DNA from: Actinomycetes bacterium
GTDB lineage: Bacteria; Actinomycetota; Thermoleophilia; BMS3ABIN01
Length of the DNA stretch: 64,000 nt
Assembly: GCA_021787475.1 (NCBI GenBank)
Contig: JAJYLW010000010.1
Coordinates: 1 to 64,000 of the forward strand
Reading direction: 5' to 3'
Shown: piece after piece, positions 15,117-22,316 of the stretch
Position numbering within the stretch: the stretch's first letter is position 1
How the letters are laid out: each line of letters starts with the position of its first letter
Translations under genes and position numbers: made by a program
Notes under the pieces: generated by a model
The model's database searches: none
Seen by the model: only the letters and a program-made list of their open reading frames with translations
Told to the model about the DNA's origin: nothing

Positions 15117-17069
15117 CTAGTCCAAATTTCCCAGTATTTTCGCCATTCTCGGAAAATATTTCATATCTGTATGCGGGAAGAACAGCGCCGCCATGTATTC
15201 ATCCATGAAGGCCTGGTTGTCAGAAAGCTCTATATTCGTCATCAGGCGGGCGACGCGCTCGGCCTCCGCCAGCATGTCCTTCGAGAAGGAAACCAGGCGC
15301 GCCCCCAGCAGCGAGCCGTTGCCGACAAAGGTAAACTTTACCGGCTCCATCTCCGGGAAGAGGCCGATGGCGGCGGCGCGGTCCACCTGCAGATATTTGC
15401 CAAAGCCGCCGGCAATGATCACCTGCTCGACGGCGTCCATGTCCATGCCGACGCTGGCCAGCAGGGTGGCGATGCCGGCGAAGATAGCCCCCTTGGCCCG
15501 CATCAGGTTGTCGATGTCCGGTTCGGTGATGACGATGTCCTGCCCGCCGGCCGTGTACTCGCCAGAGGCCAGCACGTATTCCCATTGGCCATCCTCGTTC
15601 TTGCGCAGCCACCCGCCGGCGGCGGCATCCTTGAACTTGCCGTTCTGGCCCAGGATGCCGGCTTCCAGTAGTTCGGCGACCGCGTCGATGATGCCCGAGC
15701 CGCAGATGCCGATCGGCTTCTTGCCGCCAATGGTGAGGATATGCGGCTCGCCGGTGGACGGCTCTATCTGCACCGCCTCGATGGCGCCGCGGGTGGCGCG
15801 CATGCCATGTTTGATGCCGCCGCCCTCAAAGGCCGGCCCGGCCGAGCAGGAGGTGGCCACTAGCCATTCCTTGTTTCCCACCACAGCCTCGCCGTTGGTG
15901 CCAATGTCAACATAGAGGGTGATCTTGTCGGTCTGGAACACGCCGGAGCCGATAATTCCGCTGACGATGTCGCCGCCGACGTAACTTGACACGCAAGGAA
16001 AAGTATATAGATGGACATGATCGCAAAGGTCGATGCCCAGGTTTGTCGCCCGCACCGGCGGCAGGAAAGCGGCCGCCGGCACATAGGGGGCAATCCGGAT
16101 ATATTTCGGATTTACGCCCAGCAATAAATGCGTCATCGTGGTGTTGCCGCCCGCGACCATGTGCGATACCTGGCAGCGGTCGACGCCCGCCTTTTCCAGC
16201 ACCTGCTCTATGACAGCGCCAACGGTGCCGACTACCGCCTGCTGCAGTTTCTTCCTGCCGCCGACTTTCTGCGAGTAAACGATGCGGGTAATTACATCCT
16301 CGCCAAAGCTGATCTGGCCGTTGTATTCCGAAGCCTGGGCGGCGGTCACGCCGGCGTTCAAGTCAAGCAGTTGCGCGTAAATGCTGGTTGTACCAATATC
16401 AAGCACGATTGAGTAATCCTTGCCGGTCATGTCATCCGGAGTCACCTGGATCACTTTCGGCCCCCGGGAAGTCTCCACCACGCTCGCCGTGACCAGCCAA
16501 TCCTGCATGCGCATGTTTTCCGGCAGGTCACGAATAACATGAAAGTCCACCGAAGCACTCTCGATGCCGTGCTGAGCTTTTAAGCCAAGCTTTACCCGGT
16601 CGAGATCATCAATGTTGTTGGCCTGGTCCGGTGCTTCCAGCTTCAGGGCATACTTCTTGACCACCGGATTGACGCTCCAGTTGCTAACGAGATTCTCCAG
16701 GTCCTGAGGCGTCAGCACCCTGCCAGGACCGGGCCGGCGCTCATGCGTCAGCGCCGCGGAGTCGCCCATGCGCGACTCCTCCGGAATAGTGACGGTCAGG
16801 TCGCCCATTACCTTGACGCGGCACGCCAGGCGCAGGCCGGCCCGGTAATCTTCGTCCGGGAGCTTCGCAGACTTGCCGCCTTCATAATTGCCTTCAACGG
16901 CGATGCGGCACTTGCCGCAGGCGCCGGTGCCGCCGCAGGAAGCATTGATATGCACCCCCTCAAGCAGAGCCACCCTGAGCAGGTTGGCCCCGTGCTCAAC
17001 GCCTTCGCAGACGATATCGCCCGGCTGAAATGTAACCGTATGTTCCGGTGATGGAGCTGTCATGCGCAT
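15117..17069 (-). CDS. acsV: AcsV/RACE-type reductive activator of corrinoid iron-sulfur protein
   Basis: 650 residues. N-terminal 2Fe-2S ferredoxin domain (NASCGGTGACGKCR and a later ACRV cysteine), a linker, then an ASKHA-fold ATPase domain (SIVLDIGTTSIYAQL, TLYVDIGTNGEAVVG, GGGIKHGMRATRGAI, IGGKKPIGICGSGI). This family uses ATP to reduce Co(II) to Co(I) on the CFeSP after accidental oxidation. The first ATG at 17069 and another at 17063 are both possible; neither has a strong ribosome site, and a TATAAT lies almost against the first. It heads the run acsV - membrane protein - cooC - folD. Confidence 0.93.
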   Translation of the reverse strand: MRMTAPSPEHTVTFQPGDIVCEGVEHGANLLRVALLEGVHINASCGGTGACGKCRIAVEGNYEGGKSAKLPDEDYRAGLRLACRVKVMGDLTVTIPEESRMGDSAALTHERRPGPGRVLTPQDLENLVSNWSVNPVVKKYALKLEAPDQANNIDDLDRVKLGLKAQHGIESASVDFHVIRDLPENMRMQDWLVTASVVETSRGPKVIQVTPDDMTGKDYSIVLDIGTTSIYAQLLDLNAGVTAAQASEYNGQISFGEDVITRIVYSQKVGGRKKLQQAVVGTVGAVIEQVLEKAGVDRCQVSHMVAGGNTTMTHLLLGVNPKYIRIAPYVPAAAFLPPVRATNLGIDLCDHVHLYTFPCVSSYVGGDIVSGIIGSGVFQTDKITLYVDIGTNGEAVVGNKEWLVATSCSAGPAFEGGGIKHGMRATRGAIEAVQIEPSTGEPHILTIGGKKPIGICGSGIIDAVAELLEAGILGQNGKFKDAAAGGWLRKNEDGQWEYVLASGEYTAGGQDIVITEPDIDNLMRAKGAIFAGIATLLASVGMDMDAVEQVIIAGGFGKYLQVDRAAAIGLFPEMEPVKFTFVGNGSLLGARLVSFSKDMLAEAERVARLMTNIELSDNQAFMDEYMAALFFPHTDMKYFPRMAKILGNLD

Positions 17070-17187
17070 GATTATATTAGATAACGAAGCCTGATGAAGA
17101 GCTCTTTCTTGCTATAAGATGCAGGCCAAATAACTGCCTCGACGAACAATTCAACGAGATATGGCACAAACTGACAGGAAACAAAAC

Positions 17188-18891
17188 ATGAGTGACGGCG
17201 TTTACGCGGGGCGGCGGAGCAAGATCAGCCCTTACCTTGCCATCGCTGGTTGGCTGCCGCGATATAAACGCTCCTGGCTGCCGGTGGACATCCTGGCGGG
17301 AATTGCCTTGGCGGGGCTGCTCATTCCGGAGGGGATGGGCTACGCCGGCATTGCCGGCGTGCCGCCCCAGGCCGGCCTCTACGCCGCCCTTGCCGGCCTT
17401 TTTATATATGCCCTGTTTGGCACCAGCCGCCAGGTCGCCGTCTCCGCTACTTCTTCCACGGCGGTAATCGTGGCGGCGACGATCGGCCCCATGGCGGGCG
17501 CAAATTTTTCCCGCTACGCCGAGCTTACTTCGGCAATAGTGCTCCTGGCCGGGGTGATCTTTCTCGTAGCGTGGGTGGCGCGCCTTGGTTTTGTCTCCGA
17601 CTTTATCGCCCGGCCGGTAGTCTTGGGCTTTGTCTTCGGGCTGGCGCTTATCATCATCGTCCGTCAAGCGTCAAAACTGCTGGGCGTCCATATAGACGAA
17701 GGCAATTTTTTCCGGATGGCGTGGGATGCAGCTTCCAAACTCGGTCACACAAACTTGCCAACGTTGGCGATAACCATAACTGGCCTGGCGATCCTGGTCA
17801 TCTTCGGGCGCTACGGCAAGAAGGTCCCCGCGGCGCTGTTGCTTCTGGCCGGCGGCATTGTGACGTCCTATGCGCTGGACTTGGGCGCACATGGCGTCGC
17901 CCTGGTCGGCGCCGTGCCGTCCGGTTTGCCGGCCCCCTCGCTGCCAAGCCTTTCCTTGAGCGATCTGGGATCGCTTCTTCCTGGCGCGGCCGGAATCGTT
18001 CTGGTTGCCTACGCCGAAGGTCTGGGCTCGGCCAGGGTGCTGGCGGACAGGCACAAATACGATATTGACCCCGGCGGCGAACTGCGGGCGACCGGCCTGG
18101 CAAATCTCGGCTCCAGCCTCCTGGGGGGCATCCCCGTTGCCGGCGGCCTCTCAGGATCATCGGCCAATGACAGCAACGGGGCCAGAAGCGAGGTCTCCTC
18201 AATGGCCGCATCCGCTTTTCTGCTGCTCACCCTGTTGCTGCTTACACCACTGTTTCATCAACTGCCGGAGGCGGTACTCGGAGCGATTGTCGTCTATGCC
18301 GTCAGACATATGATGAACTTCAAGGAAATTATGCGCTTCGCCCGCATCCGTCGCGACAGCCTGGGCGTGATCCTGCCAGCACTTTTTGGCGTGCTGCTTC
18401 TTGGGGTCCTGCCGGGTCTGGCCCTGGCCGTGGCGATGTCGCTGGCAATCACCGCCAGCGAGCTGAGCCGCCCCCGTGTGGTCATGTTGGGCAAAATGAA
18501 AAAAACAGGCGCCTGGGTAGACGCTGACAGGCACCCGGAGGCGCAGCAATTTCCCGGCCTGGCTATTTACCGCATCCAAGGCGTGCTCTTTTTTGCCAGC
18601 GCCGACGTTGTTCGCGACGCCATCCGTAAGTCCGTCCAAAAAACCGAACCCCGGCCGGAGACAGTAGCGATTGACCTGGAGGCGCTCTATGACATCGACG
18701 CGACCTCTGTTATCATGCTGGATGATCTTTGTCAGGATCTGCAAAGCGCCGACATCGAGGTTGTCTTTACCAACGTGCACCGCCCGGTGCGGCAAGTCCT
18801 GACACGCGAAGGCCTGATTAAACGGCTGGGATTGCAAAGATTTTACGGCAGCGTCGACGCAGCGGTGTCGCACCTGGCAGGAACAAAATGA
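17188..18891 (+). CDS. SulP-family inorganic anion transporter with STAS domain
   Basis: A membrane transporter of about 567 aa: 10-12 hydrophobic segments, the SulP signature region (LAGLLIPEGMGYAGIAGVPP, split here as LLIPEGMGYA), SATSSTAVIVAA, and a cytoplasmic STAS domain from about residue 440 to the end (VAIDLEALYDIDATSVIML). An ATG at 17161 is in frame, but the ATG at 17188 has AGGAAAC at proper spacing and is preferred. SulP proteins carry sulfate, bicarbonate or organic anions; the substrate cannot be told from sequence. It is the only plus-strand gene between fhs and acsV, and ends in a strong hairpin. Confidence 0.9.
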   Translation: MSDGVYAGRRSKISPYLAIAGWLPRYKRSWLPVDILAGIALAGLLIPEGMGYAGIAGVPPQAGLYAALAGLFIYALFGTSRQVAVSATSSTAVIVAATIGPMAGANFSRYAELTSAIVLLAGVIFLVAWVARLGFVSDFIARPVVLGFVFGLALIIIVRQASKLLGVHIDEGNFFRMAWDAASKLGHTNLPTLAITITGLAILVIFGRYGKKVPAALLLLAGGIVTSYALDLGAHGVALVGAVPSGLPAPSLPSLSLSDLGSLLPGAAGIVLVAYAEGLGSARVLADRHKYDIDPGGELRATGLANLGSSLLGGIPVAGGLSGSSANDSNGARSEVSSMAASAFLLLTLLLLTPLFHQLPEAVLGAIVVYAVRHMMNFKEIMRFARIRRDSLGVILPALFGVLLLGVLPGLALAVAMSLAITASELSRPRVVMLGKMKKTGAWVDADRHPEAQQFPGLAIYRIQGVLFFASADVVRDAIRKSVQKTEPRPETVAIDLEALYDIDATSVIMLDDLCQDLQSADIEVVFTNVHRPVRQVLTREGLIKRLGLQRFYGSVDAAVSHLAGTK

Positions 18892-18898
18892 ACAATAT

Positions 18899-18927
18899 GG
18901 GGCGCGGCGTCTTTGGCGCCGCGCCCC
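18899..18927. terminator. GC-rich 11-bp hairpin between SulP gene and fhs
   Basis: GGGGCGCGGCG and CGCCGCGCCCC are perfectly complementary around a short loop, 8 nt after the SulP stop and 8 nt before the fhs stop. There is no T-tract on either side, so it is an imperfect intrinsic terminator or an mRNA end-protecting hairpin shared by the two convergent genes. Confidence 0.55.
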
Positions 18928-18934
18928 TCAAACG

Positions 18935-20641
18935 CTAGAACAGCCCCTTGATCCTTCCCGTCTCCACATCAATGTCAACGTCCACCGCCGCCGGGCGGAC
19001 GGGCAGGCCTGGCATTGTTGACATCGTGCCCAGGAGCGGGTAAAGAAAGCCGGCGCCAATGCTGGGACGGATGTCACGAATGGGCACCCGGAAGCCCGCG
19101 GGCCGGTTCTTCAGATTCGGGTCGTGCGACAATGACAGGTGTGTTTTGGCCATGCAGATTGGCAGTTTGTCCCAGCCGGCTTCGGTAAACAGCTTGATCT
19201 TCTGCTCGGCTTCCGGCATGTAGTCGACACCGTCGGCGCCGTACACCCTGGTAGCGATCGTCTCGATCTTCTCCCTGATGGAGGCGTCGTCCGGATAGAG
19301 GAACCGGAAGTTGCTGGGCCGCTCACATGCCTCGACGACTGCCCGGGCCGCATCAATGCCACCCTCGCCACCGTCGCGGTGAACGGTGATCGGATTGCAG
19401 GCCTCGGCGCCAAATTCAAGCGCCTTCCTTCGCACCAACTCAACCTCGGCGTCGGTGTCGGCGGCAAACCGGTTCACAGCCACGACAACAGGGATGCCGA
19501 ACAGCTTCATGTTCTCGATCTGCTTGGCCAGATTCTGGCAACCATCTTCCAGTTTGCCAAGATCTTCCCTCTCCAGTTCGGCCCGATCAACCATGCGGCC
19601 GAAGCCATGCATTTTCAGCGCCCGGATAGTGCAGGTGATGTTGACCGCGCTGGCGGAGAAGCCGCCGTAGCGGCAGGTGATGTCCATGAACTTCTCCGCG
19701 CCCAGGTCGGCGCCAAAACCTGATTCGGTCACGACGTAGTCAGCCAGTTTCAAAGCTACCTTGGTGGCCAGCACCGAGTTGTTGCCGTGCGCAATGTTGG
19801 CGAACGGGCCGGCGTGCATGAAGACAGGCCCGTGCTCGAGCGTCTGGATCAGGTTCGGCTTCAGGGCATCCTTCATCAGCACCGTCATCGCCCCGGCCGC
19901 GCCGATGTCCTCGGCGGTCAGCGGCTTGCCTTCCCAGTCATAGGCAAAGACGATGCGGCCCATCCGCTCGCGCAAATCCTTGAGGTCGGTTGCCAGGGCC
20001 AGAATCGCCATCACCTCAGAAGCTACGGAAATGTCAAAACCGGTCTCGCGGGGCGTACCGTTCAGGTAGCCGCCCAAGCCGATGACCGTATGCCTGAGCG
20101 CCCGGTCGTTCATGTCGATGACCCGGCGCCAGCTGATGGTGAGCGGGTTGATATTCAGCTTATTCCTGCCCTCCATCAGGTCGGTGTCGATCATTGCCGC
20201 CAGAAGGTTATTGGCTGCCGATACCGCATGAATGTCGCCGGTGAAGTGCAGGTTGAGATCCTCCATCGGCACCGCCTGGGAATAACCGCCGCCGGCGGCG
20301 CCGCCCTTGATACCGAAAACCGGCCCCAGAGAGGGCTCGCGAATACAGAGAAAAACCTTCTTGCCGATTTTCTTGAGCGCCTGCGCCAGGCCCAGGGAGG
20401 TAACGGTCTTGCCCTCACCCCACGGCGTCGGGGTGATGGCGGTCACGTCAATCAGTTTGCCGTCCGGCTCGTCCTTGAGCCGATCCAGGATCGACGCATA
20501 ATCGACTTTGGCCTTGTGCTTGCCGTAAAGCTCCAGCTCCTCCTCGAGGATGCCTGCTTCGGCGGCAATCTCGCCGATCGGCCTCATCTGAGCCGCCTGC
20601 GCAATTTCTATATCGGATGGGACAACTGTTCCGGGCGCCAA
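18935..20641 (-). CDS. fhs: Formate-tetrahydrofolate ligase
   Basis: ATP-dependent ligase making 10-formyl-THF from formate, the first folate step of the methyl branch. 568 residues, the normal family size. Motifs: TPTPWGEGKTVTSLGLAQAL (P-loop), REPSLGPVFGIKGGAAGGG, EKFMDITCR, VVVAVNRFAADT and IDVETGRIKGLF at the C-terminus. The start is TTG 20641 after GGAAAGGAG. It has its own promoter at 20748-20777. Confidence 0.97.
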   Translation of the reverse strand: MAPGTVVPSDIEIAQAAQMRPIGEIAAEAGILEEELELYGKHKAKVDYASILDRLKDEPDGKLIDVTAITPTPWGEGKTVTSLGLAQALKKIGKKVFLCIREPSLGPVFGIKGGAAGGGYSQAVPMEDLNLHFTGDIHAVSAANNLLAAMIDTDLMEGRNKLNINPLTISWRRVIDMNDRALRHTVIGLGGYLNGTPRETGFDISVASEVMAILALATDLKDLRERMGRIVFAYDWEGKPLTAEDIGAAGAMTVLMKDALKPNLIQTLEHGPVFMHAGPFANIAHGNNSVLATKVALKLADYVVTESGFGADLGAEKFMDITCRYGGFSASAVNITCTIRALKMHGFGRMVDRAELEREDLGKLEDGCQNLAKQIENMKLFGIPVVVAVNRFAADTDAEVELVRRKALEFGAEACNPITVHRDGGEGGIDAARAVVEACERPSNFRFLYPDDASIREKIETIATRVYGADGVDYMPEAEQKIKLFTEAGWDKLPICMAKTHLSLSHDPNLKNRPAGFRVPIRDIRPSIGAGFLYPLLGTMSTMPGLPVRPAAVDVDIDVETGRIKGLF

Positions 20642-20660
20642 ATCGTGCTCCTTTCCGCTC

Positions 20661-20692
20661 TAAGATCCTTCGGCTTCGCCTCAGGATGACAT
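20661..20692. repeat. Interspersed AAGATCCTTCGGC..CTCAGGATGAC element in fhs leader
   Basis: Reverse-complement relative of the element at 408-480 (GTCATCCTGAGGCGAAG..AAGGATCTT). It lies in the fhs 5' untranslated region, between promoter and ribosome site. Confidence 0.45.
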
Positions 20693-20747
20693 GTTTCCTG
20701 AGTGGGCTGTATGATCAGTTAGTTAAATGCTGCGTGGCAAGGTAGGA

Positions 20748-20777
20748 ATTATATTCGCTATCCCGGCCAACGGTCAA
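20748..20777 (-). promoter_or_regulatory. fhs: fhs promoter
   Basis: On the minus strand TTGACC (20777-20772), 18-bp spacer, TATAAT (20753-20748). The near-consensus match and position about 105 bp upstream of the fhs TTG start support it. Confidence 0.65.
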
Positions 20778-20799
20778 TAAGAATCCGAGACGACGGCTA

Positions 20800-20830
20800 A
20801 CGTTTCACGTTTGACGTTTACGTTTCACGG
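20800..20830. repeat. Iterated phrase AACGTTTCACGTTTGACG...
   Basis: Degenerate tandem copies of CGTTTcACG/CGTTTgACG between larC and the fhs promoter. The same start (AACGTTTCACGTT) recurs at 63906. It is one of several iterated intergenic phrases; see findings. Confidence 0.5.
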
Positions 20831-20847
20831 CGACAAACAATTTTTTT

Positions 20848-22068
20848 TTAAGGTTCTTGCTCCAGCTTCGCCGCTGTTTCCCGGGCGACCTCATATACGG
20901 CCGCCAGCGGCACATTTGTTTCCGAAGACACCCTGCGGCAGTCCTCGTATTCCGGCGAAATTGTCACGACCCGTCCCCGCCAGGAGCCAACTTTGACCCG
21001 TACGGCTCCAAAGCGGGTCTCGACCGTCTCCTCCCGCCGGCGCAAGCAGTGCCGCTCGACGGTCGTAACCCGCACGCCGAACGTGGATGATTCCAAGAAA
21101 ATCAAATCAAGATGCTTTGCCTCATCTCCAGGAGGGCACAGGACCGATAGAACAACGCCCGGTCTGCCCTTTTTCATCAACACCGGCGTTAGCCAGGCGT
21201 CGGCGGCGCCAGCCTCAAGCAGCCGCTCTGCAAGATCGGCCAACTGCTCGGGCGTGCTGTCATCGATGTTGGTTTCAAGCAGCGTCTGCCGCTCGACCTG
21301 TTCATCGGCCACCACATCAGTGCGCTCTCCCAGGACCAGTCGCAGTAGGCTTCTTTCCCCGCCAGCGTCCTGAACCGTTGCCGAGCCGGCGCCGTAACCG
21401 ATCCGGCTGATCCTGATTTCCGGCAACTGTCCAAAGGAATCAGCAAAGTAAGACACCAGCGCCGCCCCCGTCGGCGTCGTCAGCTCCGTTCCTCCCCGCC
21501 ACTGAAAAACAGGAACCCCCTTTAGCAGGATAGCTGTCGCCGGCGCCGGTACAGGCATGCGCCCGTGCCTGGTTTTCACCATCCCCGAGCCGAGCGCTAG
21601 CGGCGAAGCGATAATTTCCCTTGGCGACAGCTGCTCGATCAGAATGCAGGCGCTGACAATATCGATGATGCTGTCAACCATTCCCAACTCATGAAAGTGC
21701 ACCGTCTCCAGCATCTCTCCATGCGCCTCGGCCTCGGCGCGGGCGACGCGGCCAAAAATTGCGAGGCAATGAGAGCGTACAGCCGGTTTCAGCCTGCTTT
21801 CAGCAAGAATCTCTTCGATTGCCGCCAGGCTGCGGGGTTCCTGTTCCTCCTGTTCCAGCGTGACGGCGAACCTCCGGGCCGCGACCCCGGAAACATTGAC
21901 CTTCTCAAGAGAAACTGACCACCCCTCGAGGCCAAGCTTGGCCAGTTCTGCCCGCAGCAACTGCAGGGATCCCGTCCCCAAATCTAGCAGAGCGGCGACA
22001 AACATGTCGCCGGCGATCCCTGAAAAACAGTCTAAAAATAAAGTCCGGCCAGCCAAATTTTTTTTCAT
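20848..22068 (-). CDS. larC: LarC-family nickel insertion protein (nickel-pincer cofactor synthesis)
   Basis: 406-aa full-length LarC: FLDCFSGIAGDMFVAALLDLG at the N-terminus (split here as DCFSGIAGDMF), EVH-type HFHELGMVDSIIDIV, LTTPTGAAL, ETNIDDSTPEQ and LMKKGRPGVVLSVL. In lactate-racemase maturation LarC is the CTP-dependent nickel inserter making the NPN cofactor. LarA, LarB and LarE are not in the window. It is a single frame, without the LarC1/LarC2 frameshift seen in lactobacilli. It lies upstream of fhs, 206 bp away and with a separate fhs promoter. Its position beside a nickel-enzyme locus may be coincidence. Confidence 0.9.
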   Translation of the reverse strand: MKKNLAGRTLFLDCFSGIAGDMFVAALLDLGTGSLQLLRAELAKLGLEGWSVSLEKVNVSGVAARRFAVTLEQEEQEPRSLAAIEEILAESRLKPAVRSHCLAIFGRVARAEAEAHGEMLETVHFHELGMVDSIIDIVSACILIEQLSPREIIASPLALGSGMVKTRHGRMPVPAPATAILLKGVPVFQWRGGTELTTPTGAALVSYFADSFGQLPEIRISRIGYGAGSATVQDAGGERSLLRLVLGERTDVVADEQVERQTLLETNIDDSTPEQLADLAERLLEAGAADAWLTPVLMKKGRPGVVLSVLCPPGDEAKHLDLIFLESSTFGVRVTTVERHCLRRREETVETRFGAVRVKVGSWRGRVVTISPEYEDCRRVSSETNVPLAAVYEVARETAAKLEQEP

Positions 22069-22316
22069 ACAGGCATTTTATTCCGCAAGGCAGTTGGTAC
22101 TCAACCGCAGCTACGAAAAAACTCACGGAAGCTCACGATTCTTACCGTTTTCATGAGGCCGCCGTCTCATATCCGCCAATATCAGCCAATACCCCCCTCC
22201 CTATTTCCTACATAACCAATAAAGTTTCTTTTAAAGTCGACATTCGTATTTGCCGATAATGCAGGCGCTCCACAAGGCAGCACCCAACGGGTGGGGGGAC
22301 ACCCAAAAGAGGGCCA

